A stretch of DNA of 37,819 nt. Source: Pirellula sp. (GTDB taxonomy: Bacteria > Planctomycetota > Planctomycetia > Pirellulales > Pirellulaceae). Each line of letters opens with the position of its first letter. Position 1 is the stretch's first letter. Below, piece after piece: positions 1 to 8,827 of this stretch. A program made the translations under genes and the position numbers. The notes beneath the pieces were generated by a model that did no database searches, was not told the origin of the DNA, and saw only the letters and a program-made list of their open reading frames with translations. The stretch lies in the NCBI GenBank assembly GCA_025459355.1, contig JALOQS010000007.1, forward strand, positions 1 through 37,819, in the 5' to 3' direction.

Positions 1-2
1 TG

Positions 3-734
3 TTAGCTCAGATTCCTATTCAGCAAGCAAGGTTTGCCGCAGCAAAGGCACTGCTTGATCAAAACGCGGCCACCGAATCGAATGCGAAACGGGAATACGA
101 ACGGGCCACTTCCATTCGAAATTCCAACGCACTTTCGGAAGAGGAAATTGATGCTCGGAAATTGAATTGGGAGACGGCCAAGGGGCGGAGCTTGGAAGCG
201 ATGGCACGCGTTGCCGAGGCACAATCGAATCTAAATCTTCTGGCGGGTGAGCCTATTGCGGCAAGCATCGAGGTGCAAAAGGCCGCGATTGAGTTAGCCC
301 GTGCGAACCGAGAGAAAGCACAAAATCTTTATGATCTATTGTCCATCGTGGCACCGAAGGATGGAGTGATACTAAGCGTTAAGATTCGAGTCGGCGAGTT
401 TGTTCCTGCTGCGGTTTTGTCGAGTCCGTTTATTACGTTGGGCGTGATTGACCCATTGCATCTTCGGGTCGACATTGATGAATCGGAGATACCTCGCTTT
501 CATCCTGGCTCGCGAGCCTTTGCTTCTTTGCGAGGTCAACCTGAGATCAAAGTACCGATTGAGTACGTTCGCACAGAACCGCTGGTCATCCCGAAGCGTT
601 CTTTGACTGGGACCGTAAGTGAGCGTGTTGATACGCGGGTCTTGCAAGTCATCTATTCCGCTGATCCCAAGACCCTTAATGCGTCCGTCGGCCAGCAAGT
701 CGACGTTTATATTGAAGAGACCAGGCACAACTAA
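3..734 (+). CDS. HlyD/RND-type periplasmic adaptor subunit, 5' truncated by the window edge
   Basis: The frame of ORF 162..734 is open back to the window start (LAQIPIQQARFAAAKALLDQNAATESNAKREYERA...). Coiled-coil hairpin followed by lipoyl/barrel-like 'IVAPKDGVILSVKIRVGEFV'. Confidence 0.8.
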   Translation, partial: LAQIPIQQARFAAAKALLDQNAATESNAKREYERATSIRNSNALSEEEIDARKLNWETAKGRSLEAMARVAEAQSNLNLLAGEPIAASIEVQKAAIELARANREKAQNLYDLLSIVAPKDGVILSVKIRVGEFVPAAVLSSPFITLGVIDPLHLRVDIDESEIPRFHPGSRAFASLRGQPEIKVPIEYVRTEPLVIPKRSLTGTVSERVDTRVLQVIYSADPKTLNASVGQQVDVYIEETRHN

Positions 735-744
735 CACTTCGTGT

Positions 745-1022
745 TCTCGTAACCGCATCGTAACCGATCTTGTAGCCGATCTCGCCAAGAGATTGGATGC
801 CTTCCCTGACACGCAATCCAAAGTCTGGTGACTTCGGCTACATAGACCTCTATCCCATCCCGCTCTTGTAACCGCTCTTGTAGCCACTCTTGTAGCCGAT
901 CTCGCCAAGAGATTGGATGCCTTCCCCGACGCACAATCCAAAGTCTGGTGACTTCGGCTACATAGACCTCTATCCCATCCCGCCCTCGTAACCGATCTCG
1001 CCAGAGATTGGATGCCTTCCCC
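745..1022. repeat. Tandem repeat, period 120 bp, about 2.3 copies, with internal ~12-bp subrepeats
   Basis: 771-865 and 891-985 are nearly identical (tgtagccgatctcgccaagagattggatgccttcc..cgacttcggctacatagacctctatcccatcccg); partial third copy at ~987-1022. Subrepeats of ctcttgta[ag]cc[ga]. Confidence 0.9.
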
Positions 1023-1085
1023 ACGGTTTGTAATGCTTCGCAAGCCGTTTCCCAATCCCTTTTAACTCGCGATTGAATTCTGGTT

Positions 1086-1091
1086 TATAAT
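1086..1091 (+). promoter_or_regulatory. Candidate -10 box (TATAAT) upstream of the CxxCH protein gene
   Basis: Exact TATAAT about 90 bp upstream of ATG 1182; no convincing -35 at standard spacing. Confidence 0.25.
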
Positions 1092-1181
1092 GAGCGGCCC
1101 ATCACGACCCGCATGGCCATCGGAAATCCTACCTCGTAACCCACCCCAATCATCATAAACCACTACCTCTCGCGGTTTGAT

Positions 1182-4100
1182 ATGCTTCATCGAAACCAGT
1201 TCTTCTATCAACACTTTAATCGCTATAACGTCAACTCGATCTATTGCGTTTGCATGATCTCGATTGCGTTAGGATTCCTGACAAACAGTGCGTCTGCTGT
1301 CGACGACACGGGTGATAAACGCACCACCCCGCAAACCGGCAAAGCTACGATCGAAGTCTACGACTCTCAAGCGACCGATACGCCCCGAATGGATGCTCAG
1401 ATGGCGGCCTCGTCAGCGAAACTCCCTGCTGGGTTTCGTTTACAAGTTGCAGCGCAGCAGCCTGATGTCGCTCAACCCATTGCGATGGCTTGGGATAGCC
1501 GTGGCCGTCTTTGGATCGTTGAGAACTATACCTATGCCGAACAGAAGATGAAGTTCGAAGACAGACTAAGCGATCGGATACTGATCTTCGAAGATCGCGA
1601 TAACGACGGCACACTGGAAACTCGCAAAGTCTTCTGGGATCAAGGCAAACATGTTACCAGTATTGAAATCGGTTTCGGCGGCGTTTGGGTGCTTGGTCCT
1701 CCGCAACTTCTTTTTATTCCCGATCTCGATCGCGATGACGTACCAGATGGTGAGCCTCAAGTTGTCTTGGATGGATTCGATGCCTTAACCACTCATCACA
1801 ACATGGCGAACGGACTCCGTTTCGGCCCCGATGGCTGGCTGTATGGTCGGCATGGAATTCAAGCCGTATCGAAAGTTGGCCCACCAGGTTCGTCTGATCT
1901 TGAGCGAAAAAATTTCTCTTGCGCGATTTGGCGTTATCATCCTCAACAAAAGATTGTTGATGTCGTCACCCACGGAACCACCAACTCATGGGGCATGGAT
2001 TGGGATAAGAACGGGCATCTATTCTTTATCAATACCGTCATCGGGCATCTTTGGCACGCACTTCCCAACGCTCACCTGCGTCGCATGTACGGTGAACATA
2101 TTGCTCCGGACATCTACGAATCGATGGAGATGGTGGCGGACCATTTTCACTTTGATCAAGGCAAAGAGGATTGGACAGCCGTTCGCAAAGGGGTAAGTGA
2201 TGCTACCGATGCGGCTGGTGGCGGCCACGCCCATAGCGGCATGCTTATCTACCAAGCGGATCAATGGCCAGAAGAATATCGGGATAAGCTGTACACTATC
2301 AATTTTCATGGTCGACGGCTAAACGTTGAACGATTGGATCGTGGTGAAGCCGGTTTCATCGGACGTCATGAACCAGATTTCTGCTTTATGGCTGACCCAT
2401 GGTTCCGAGGCATCGATCTATCAAGTGGACCTGACGGCAGCGTCTTGATTCTTGATTGGTCCGACACCGGAGAATGTCACGAGAACGATGGGGTGCATCG
2501 CCAGAGTGGTACCATCTATCGTCTAACGTACGGAGAAAAGAAGCATGAACGTGTTACAGATCTGCGTTCAGGGAGCGACGCAGACCTCTTAGATCACGCA
2601 AAAAGCGATAACGCATGGTATTCTCGCCAGGCGTTGCTTATTTTGCGAGAGCGGCAGGTTTCCAATCTTTTGGAACCACAAACCAAAGACATTCTTAAGC
2701 AATTAGTTGCACCTGAGAATTGTCATAAAATAAGTCTTCGCGAGCTCTGGGCGGCACAGGCATGTGGCGTTGTAGAGTTTGAGACACTCTATGATTTACT
2801 ATCTCATCCTAACGAACATATTCGTTGCTCTGTGATTCGGTCGTTATCCGAACCTGGTATGGCTTCGCAAGTCGAGGTTGCGAAATTACTAAGCGCTGCC
2901 GATAAGGAAACAAGCAATCTCGCCCGCCTCTATTGGCTGGGTGCTTTGCCACGTTGGAACGGGGATGGATGGTGGAACATCGCTGCCACGATGATCAAAC
3001 CAAAGACGCTGGATCAAGATCGCGATTATCCCCTCATGTTGTGGTATGCCATCAAGGATCGGCTCGTGCAACAACCTGCCCAAGGTGCTGAGTTTCTAGC
3101 CAAGTTGTATCAAACGACTAATTCCACTCCATCGCAATCGGTACCGTTTCGCAAGGTCGCGCACTTTGCCGCAAGACGATTGGCAACCATCATGCAACAA
3201 GACCCGCTGGGAATTGAATCTTTAGTTAAGGTCGCGAATCGCGTAGGTTCATCGATGCAAAAAGATGTAATGCTCGGAATGTTCGAGGGAACAAAAGGGC
3301 GAAGCAGACTTGAATCGCCTTCTGACTTCGAGACGTTGGCCGCATCGCTCCAAGTTGCTTTAGTGGATCCGAGCGAACAAGACAAACTGAAACGCCTGCG
3401 GACCATATTCGGCGATGGGCTTGCCCGAGAGCAGCTAGAGGCGTTAGTGAACGACCCATCACAGGAAAGTAGTTCGCGGCGTGAAGCTCTGCTTTCCCTT
3501 TATGCAACCAAGTCAGATGGAACGTCGGCGCTTGCAAAGAAATACGTGCGAGATTTGGCAGTACAATCGGCTGCAATCGAGATCATCTTAAAGTCAGGCA
3601 GTGTTGCTGATGCACAAGAGATCATCGATCTTTACACGCAACCCTTCGCGATTCGAGGCGAAGCACGCGATGTAGCGATACGTGGGTTAGCTGGTCGCCG
3701 CGAAACCATCCCATTGTTGATCGAAGCGGTCGAGGCGAAACGTATGGATTCGAATTTGGTGGATGCGATCATGTTGCGACAGTTTGTGATGTTAGATGAT
3801 CCAGCCATTACGTCGCGAGTCGAAAAGATTTGGCCACAGGTCAGCTCGTTTGGTAAAGATAAACTCACCAAGATTCAGGCCTTGGAAAAGCTCGTTACTG
3901 AGTCTGAGAATGCACCCGATTTAGCTAATGGGCGGCAACTGTTCCGACAGCATTGTTCCAGTTGTCACAAATTGTTTGGTGAGGGAGGAACGACCGCTCC
4001 GGAGTTGACCGGAGCCCAGCGATCGAATCTTCGATATCTCAGCGAGAACATTATCGACCCTAGTGCGAGCGTGGCTGACAATTACCGAGTCACCCTTTTT

Positions 4101-4325
4101 CAAATGGCCGACGGGACATTGGTTTCCGGCGTTGCAATCGTTGAAGACTCCGCAACCGTGACGGTGCAGACGACGCGCGATAAGATCGTGATTGAAAAAT
4201 CGGAGATAGAATCGCGGAAACGATCAACGCAGTCATTGATGCCTGAAGGATTGCTCGACTCACTGGACGATCAAGCAAAGATCGATCTGATGGCCTATCT
4301 TAAAAGCACGCATCAAATCCCGTAA
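1182..4325 (+). CDS. PVC-type haem-binding CxxCH protein (NHL/propeller-like dehydrogenase domain, HEAT-like repeats, C-terminal cytochrome c)
   Basis: 1047 aa. 'LPAGFRLQVAAQQPDVAQPIAMAWDSRGRLWIVENYTY' propeller start; C-terminal 'LFRQHCSSCHKLFGEGGTTAPELTG' haem motif at 3954-3968. Confidence 0.9.
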   Translation: MLHRNQFFYQHFNRYNVNSIYCVCMISIALGFLTNSASAVDDTGDKRTTPQTGKATIEVYDSQATDTPRMDAQMAASSAKLPAGFRLQVAAQQPDVAQPIAMAWDSRGRLWIVENYTYAEQKMKFEDRLSDRILIFEDRDNDGTLETRKVFWDQGKHVTSIEIGFGGVWVLGPPQLLFIPDLDRDDVPDGEPQVVLDGFDALTTHHNMANGLRFGPDGWLYGRHGIQAVSKVGPPGSSDLERKNFSCAIWRYHPQQKIVDVVTHGTTNSWGMDWDKNGHLFFINTVIGHLWHALPNAHLRRMYGEHIAPDIYESMEMVADHFHFDQGKEDWTAVRKGVSDATDAAGGGHAHSGMLIYQADQWPEEYRDKLYTINFHGRRLNVERLDRGEAGFIGRHEPDFCFMADPWFRGIDLSSGPDGSVLILDWSDTGECHENDGVHRQSGTIYRLTYGEKKHERVTDLRSGSDADLLDHAKSDNAWYSRQALLILRERQVSNLLEPQTKDILKQLVAPENCHKISLRELWAAQACGVVEFETLYDLLSHPNEHIRCSVIRSLSEPGMASQVEVAKLLSAADKETSNLARLYWLGALPRWNGDGWWNIAATMIKPKTLDQDRDYPLMLWYAIKDRLVQQPAQGAEFLAKLYQTTNSTPSQSVPFRKVAHFAARRLATIMQQDPLGIESLVKVANRVGSSMQKDVMLGMFEGTKGRSRLESPSDFETLAASLQVALVDPSEQDKLKRLRTIFGDGLAREQLEALVNDPSQESSSRREALLSLYATKSDGTSALAKKYVRDLAVQSAAIEIILKSGSVADAQEIIDLYTQPFAIRGEARDVAIRGLAGRRETIPLLIEAVEAKRMDSNLVDAIMLRQFVMLDDPAITSRVEKIWPQVSSFGKDKLTKIQALEKLVTESENAPDLANGRQLFRQHCSSCHKLFGEGGTTAPELTGAQRSNLRYLSENIIDPSASVADNYRVTLFQMADGTLVSGVAIVEDSATVTVQTTRDKIVIEKSEIESRKRSTQSLMPEGLLDSLDDQAKIDLMAYLKSTHQIP

Positions 4326-4364
4326 CACGCACCGCTAACAAGCACCGCTAACTCGCAGCTCCGT

Positions 4365-4388
4365 AGAACAAATTGCCTCAATTGTTCT
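4365..4388. terminator. Possible bidirectional terminator hairpin between convergent genes
   Basis: AGAACAA(A)TTG-CCT-CAATTGTTCT, about 10-bp stem with one bulged A, between stop codons at 4325 (+) and 4397 (-). No clear long U tract. Confidence 0.45.
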
Positions 4389-4396
4389 GCGATGGT

Positions 4397-6019
4397 TTAG
4401 CAGTGCAGTGGGGCGGCAGGGATTGAGATGGGCGAGTCAATGCTCTTGGTGGTAGATTGCGGGGACACGACCCCTTTTGATATGCACTCCATGATTGCAT
4501 AGACCGCAAGCTCGTCCCATGTTGAACCAGCTTCTTTGCACAGTATCGATTCGGCTCTCTCAGATGGCATGCCTTTCCGATAAGGTCGATCGCTAGTCAT
4601 GGCGTCATACGAATCGGCGACGGCAATGATTCTGCCAGCAAGAGGAATTTGTTCTCCGACGAGACCGTATGGATAGCCTTTACCGTTCACCGCCTCGTGG
4701 TGGTGCATAACCCCTGGTAAAACGTAGGCCAATGGTTTCAAGTGTTGAAGAATGTTATAGCCGATCTCGGGGTGTTTCTTAATGATTTCGAATTCTTCGT
4801 CGGTCAACTTATCTGGTTTGCTAAGAATCGAGTCGGGCACGCCGATCTTACCCACATCATGCAGCAATCCCGTCAAATAGATTCGTTCGCATTCCTCGGC
4901 ATCCAATCCCATTTGCTGAGCGATCGCCTTGGAGAATTCGGCCACACGGTCGCTATGACCGCAGGTGTATTGATCTTTTGCATCGATCGCGTTGATGACG
5001 GCGCGAATAACTCCGGTTACCAATTGCTCTTGTTCACGGAACAACTCCGAGTTCGCAGCGTGTGAGGATAATATTGTACCTAGACTTGCCAACAGTCCCG
5101 CCTCAAAGGTTCCGAATTGAAATCCGTTAGGATCGATCATCAAGAACTGTTCTGGTGATTGGCAGAAAAAGTCAACTTCCTTGTTGAGAGCCAACAAGTA
5201 GCCGTAGATTTTTCCGTTCTTTTCCAATCTCGTAAAAATACAATTTCGCAGTTCAGGAAAACCGTCGAACACAGTTGACGACGACTGCGTGTTAAAAACA
5301 GACGTTAGGCCCTTAGAATTTGACTCGCATCGCTTGACGAATTCGACCAATCGATTTGTCGATAGGGTTAGCGAACCGGAGGTGGACACCTTAACCCGGT
5401 CATCTGTCTCAGCATCCGAAATAAGCTCGATTGGGACCAGGCCTATGAACTCTGCATCGATTACTTGCCGAAGCTTTGGTAACTGAATCGAAACCAACTC
5501 ATGAATACTTTGTCGAAAGGTAGCGTTCCCAATTTGTTGGGAAACCGAACGCAGCCACGTAAGTTCTTCAAAATCCTTTGTGACTTGTTTAACGAACTCT
5601 TGGCGTTGAGCTTTCTGACGTTGCAGCTCATCCGCACTCCATTCGTATTGCCATGAGACCATGGCCAACTGCGAGAACAGGTTCGGCTCGAACGGTGCTC
5701 CAGGAGTAACACAGCACAGCACGAAGAATCGCTCTACGGGAAGAGCTGCTAGGAAAACGTCCTCGCTCTCGATCCCAATTCGATACCCGGGTACCAGAGT
5801 AAAGGGCGAGTCGATGTGGTCAAGCAGCGAGTCCGCTCGAAACCAATCAATCGATGCAAGGCACTTTTCGATTTCCGCGAGCGGTCGTTCCCCGTGACAG
5901 AAAACTTTTAGCTGGTGCTCATCGATCCGTCGAATCACCACAACTTCCAATGAACCCCTCTTTTCTAAGCCGCTTGCCCAGCGACGAACGATCGCTATTT
6001 CACGGTTAGTTAGAGTCAT
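4397..6019 (-). CDS. HD-GYP domain phosphohydrolase with an N-terminal GAF-like sensor region
   Basis: 'TCGHSDRVAEFSKAIAQQMGL...LLHDVGKIGVPD...HHHEAVNGKGYPYGL...IAVADSYDAMTSDRPYRKG' carries the HD and GYP signatures. Confidence 0.92.
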   Translation of the reverse strand: MTLTNREIAIVRRWASGLEKRGSLEVVVIRRIDEHQLKVFCHGERPLAEIEKCLASIDWFRADSLLDHIDSPFTLVPGYRIGIESEDVFLAALPVERFFVLCCVTPGAPFEPNLFSQLAMVSWQYEWSADELQRQKAQRQEFVKQVTKDFEELTWLRSVSQQIGNATFRQSIHELVSIQLPKLRQVIDAEFIGLVPIELISDAETDDRVKVSTSGSLTLSTNRLVEFVKRCESNSKGLTSVFNTQSSSTVFDGFPELRNCIFTRLEKNGKIYGYLLALNKEVDFFCQSPEQFLMIDPNGFQFGTFEAGLLASLGTILSSHAANSELFREQEQLVTGVIRAVINAIDAKDQYTCGHSDRVAEFSKAIAQQMGLDAEECERIYLTGLLHDVGKIGVPDSILSKPDKLTDEEFEIIKKHPEIGYNILQHLKPLAYVLPGVMHHHEAVNGKGYPYGLVGEQIPLAGRIIAVADSYDAMTSDRPYRKGMPSERAESILCKEAGSTWDELAVYAIMECISKGVVSPQSTTKSIDSPISIPAAPLHC

Positions 6020-6229
6020 TTGCTAGGCAGAGTCCATGTTTGACGATTATTACGATAACGCACTTTAGGTTGTCGAGCACAACGAAACCACAACTATGTA
6101 ACTCATGAATTGACAGAAAGAAACTGATTTGAAGAAAAAGTTATAAGAAATGCACGAAAGAGATTTGCCCCTGCAATATATGAGGCTTACAGTTGACGGC
6201 TCACTATCGGCAATGTATTTCTCCTCATC

Positions 6230-6646
6230 ATGTATCCATACCTAACAAACAATCCCGAGCCGAATTCTGGACTCCACATTCTTGTGGTGGAGGACAGTAT
6301 TGTTTTAGGTGAGGTGCTCAGGTTCAACCTGGAGCAAGAGGGGTTTCATGTTACATGGGCCGCCGACGGCAAGGAAGCGATCGAGTTGTTCGCTCAGGGT
6401 TGTTACGATCTAGTCGTGACCGATTACGAAATGCCGATTCTTAACGGCGAGCAGGTTTGCGACCAACTTCGTAACGAATGCCTCAGCGATGTGCCCATCA
6501 TCATGTGTACCGCCAAAGGGATGGAACTCGATCTACACAAGCTTGCTGACAAGTACGGCGTTAAAGCCATGCTTCAAAAGCCGTTCAGCGTTTCGGAACT
6601 GGCGGACCTAATCAAAGGGCTATTTGCGGTCAAAATCCCTGTTTAG
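6230..6646 (+). CDS. Single-domain CheY-like response regulator
   Basis: 'HILVVEDSIVLGEVLRFNLEQEGFHV..DLVVTDYEMPILNG..LQKPFSVSEL'; phospho-acceptor Asp and conserved Lys present. Confidence 0.92.
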   Translation: MYPYLTNNPEPNSGLHILVVEDSIVLGEVLRFNLEQEGFHVTWAADGKEAIELFAQGCYDLVVTDYEMPILNGEQVCDQLRNECLSDVPIIMCTAKGMELDLHKLADKYGVKAMLQKPFSVSELADLIKGLFAVKIPV

Positions 6647-6714
6647 TCGCAATCCTTGATCCAATTGCTAGAATGTGGTGCCTAGATTATTCGCACCAAC
6701 ATTAGGATTGATTC

Positions 6715-7815
6715 ATGCGACCGAACTCTTCCAACCCAGCTTTCAGCTTAAGCTCGTTCTGGCTAAAGCTCTTCAGCCTCGTTATCGTCCCCGTTTTGAC
6801 CGTGCCAGGCTGTGAACCTGCCAGACCTGCAGGCGGGGGAAAAAAGCAAGCGTCACAAAGTCTTAACCCCGATCAGGCGGCGAAAGCCAAGGAACTGCTC
6901 GGAGGAGCCAATTCTGCCAAACCAACCAAGATCAAACTGATCCTTAATTGGTACCCGGAAGCGGAACATGGAGGATTCTATGCCGCCCAAGCGGCGGGCA
7001 TCTATGCCAAGTACGGTCTCGACGTGGAGATCGTGCCCGGTGGTAAATCGACCCTCGTTCCTCAAGAATTGGTGCTCGGTAGAGTCGAGTTCGGCGTCGG
7101 CAATGCTGACGATGTCCTTATCGCTAGAAATCAGGAGATCGATCTCGTGGCTCTCATGGCTCCGATACAAGACGGACCGCGGTGCATTTTGACTCGCAAA
7201 GATTCGAATATCGATTCGTTTGAGAAGTTGAGAGATGTAAAGCTTCAAATCGATTCTTCACGACCTTACGTCTCGTTCTTAAAAAGCAAAGGACTCATCG
7301 GAGACAATGTTGAGGTCGTACCCTATTTCGGATCGGTCGCTCAAGTTGTCGCAGACAAGAATTTTGCTTGCCAAGGATACAACTTCAGCGAACCGTTTAT
7401 GGCGCGTCAACAAGGTGTTGATGTCAACGAATTGATGTTGTCTACCATCGGCTACAATCCGTACGCGAGCTTGTTAATCACAACATCAAAGTACGTAAAA
7501 TCAAACGAGGATGTGTGCAAGCGAATGGTTCAAGCGAGCATCGAAGGTTGGCAGAGATATCTGGAGTCACCTGAAGATGCCAACAAGATCATTCTCAGTC
7601 AAAACAAACAAGGGCTAGAAAAGGCAGCACTCGACTATGGCGTTACCGCTCTCAAGTCCCTGTGTATCCCGGCATCAAAAGACGCTTCGATCATCGGCGA
7701 TATGACCCCAGCCCGTTGGGAAGATTTGCACAAAACTCTTAGCGAGCTCCAGATTATCGATCCCAACAAGGTACCCATCAACGATGTCTACACCTTGAAA
7801 TTCCTAAGCAAGTAG
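6715..7815 (+). CDS. ABC transporter substrate-binding lipoprotein, NMT1/THI5-like
   Basis: Lipobox-like 'TVPGCEPA'; 'IKLILNWYPEAEHGGFYAAQAAGIYAKYGLDVEIVPGGKS' is typical of the NMT1/THI5 family. Confidence 0.88.
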   Translation: MRPNSSNPAFSLSSFWLKLFSLVIVPVLTVPGCEPARPAGGGKKQASQSLNPDQAAKAKELLGGANSAKPTKIKLILNWYPEAEHGGFYAAQAAGIYAKYGLDVEIVPGGKSTLVPQELVLGRVEFGVGNADDVLIARNQEIDLVALMAPIQDGPRCILTRKDSNIDSFEKLRDVKLQIDSSRPYVSFLKSKGLIGDNVEVVPYFGSVAQVVADKNFACQGYNFSEPFMARQQGVDVNELMLSTIGYNPYASLLITTSKYVKSNEDVCKRMVQASIEGWQRYLESPEDANKIILSQNKQGLEKAALDYGVTALKSLCIPASKDASIIGDMTPARWEDLHKTLSELQIIDPNKVPINDVYTLKFLSK

Positions 7816-7951
7816 CCATCGTCAAAAGTGCCAAAGCATGAACGGATGAAGATTGTCCAAAATAGAAAAGTGGGAGTTCTTGAGTAGGCACTCCCAAGCG
7901 GCGGACTAGAATTCATGGATTACCTTGTTCCGGTTAACCTGAGGTTTTACC

Positions 7952-8779
7952 ATGACAATTCGAACTCTGTGCCATAATGGCTTTTGCCCGCCACTGTTTG
8001 TCTTCATCTGCCTGCTTTTGTCATTCTCGATTCCGCTACCTCAGCGGTGTTTGGCGGCTGATGAAGTCTGGCAAGGAATCGTTGTTAGCTACAACATCCG
8101 CCACGGTCAGGGGATGGATGGCAAGCTGGATTTGGAACGAACGGCCAATGTCCTCAAGGAACTATCGCCCGACTTTGTAGGCTTGCAAGAAGTAGACAAA
8201 GGCGTGAGTCGCAGCGGTTCGGTGGATCAACCTGAGTTCCTGGCGAAAAAGCTCGGGATGAATCCTGCGTTTGGCAAATTCATGGATTATGACGGCGGGC
8301 AATACGGGTTGGCCATTCTGAGCAAACATCCCATTCTAGAGTCTGAGGTAATCGAATTGCCTCGCGGAAACGAGCCGCGTGTTGCCCTTGCTGCACTCGT
8401 TCAAATTCCGAACGGTGAAAAGATCACAGTCGTAAATCTGCATTTCGATTGGGTCAACGATGATCGATTCCGGTATGCGCAAGCGTCCAAGTTAAGAGAA
8501 CATCTCGATCGGTTAAAGACTCCTTATCTTTTGCTCGGGGATTTCAACGATCAAAGCGGCTCCAGAACGCTTGATCTACTAGGCAGAGATAATCTAGAAG
8601 CTGTGAAACCGACCGAAAATCGCTTCACGTTTCCGGCCAAGAATCCTGACATCGAGATCGACTTTCTCTTTGGCAGTCCAAAAAATCGCTGGGAATTCTT
8701 GGAAACCATGGTCGTTCCCGAAACAATGGCTTCAGATCACCGGCCAATTCGGACAACTTTTCGATTACAATTTCCGTAG
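7952..8779 (+). CDS. Secreted endonuclease/exonuclease/phosphatase (EEP) family protein
   Basis: 'VVSYNIRHGQGMDGKLDLERTANVLKELSPDFVGLQEVDKG...LLGDFNDQ...SDHRPI' EEP motifs after a signal peptide. Confidence 0.9.
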   Translation: MTIRTLCHNGFCPPLFVFICLLLSFSIPLPQRCLAADEVWQGIVVSYNIRHGQGMDGKLDLERTANVLKELSPDFVGLQEVDKGVSRSGSVDQPEFLAKKLGMNPAFGKFMDYDGGQYGLAILSKHPILESEVIELPRGNEPRVALAALVQIPNGEKITVVNLHFDWVNDDRFRYAQASKLREHLDRLKTPYLLLGDFNDQSGSRTLDLLGRDNLEAVKPTENRFTFPAKNPDIEIDFLFGSPKNRWEFLETMVVPETMASDHRPIRTTFRLQFP

Positions 8780-8827
8780 CAGTCCCACCATTCTGTATCG
8801 ATAAGCATCTCCTTTCCGATCGATCTC

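Noticed and set aside
745-1022. CRISPR array
   Set aside because: The repeat is long (120 bp), with no unique spacers of constant length and no cas genes nearby.
731-1024. Minus-strand ORF with GRHPISWRDRLQ repeats as a repeat protein
   Set aside because: Lies wholly in the repeat, no Shine-Dalgarno or known fold; the hairpins explain the sequence better. Cannot be excluded without expression data.
372-1055. Minus-strand ORF (227 aa) with repeated RSHQTLDC..SGKASNLLARSATR segments
   Set aside because: It overlaps the HlyD-like gene and the 120-bp repeat. Because 120 is a multiple of 3, a frame open in one copy stays open in the next, so length is not evidence of coding.
1182-4325. Hidden novel defence or secretion system around the large CxxCH protein
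   Set aside because: The protein matches a common planctomycete family and no nuclease, toxin, reverse transcriptase or helicase partner lies next to it.
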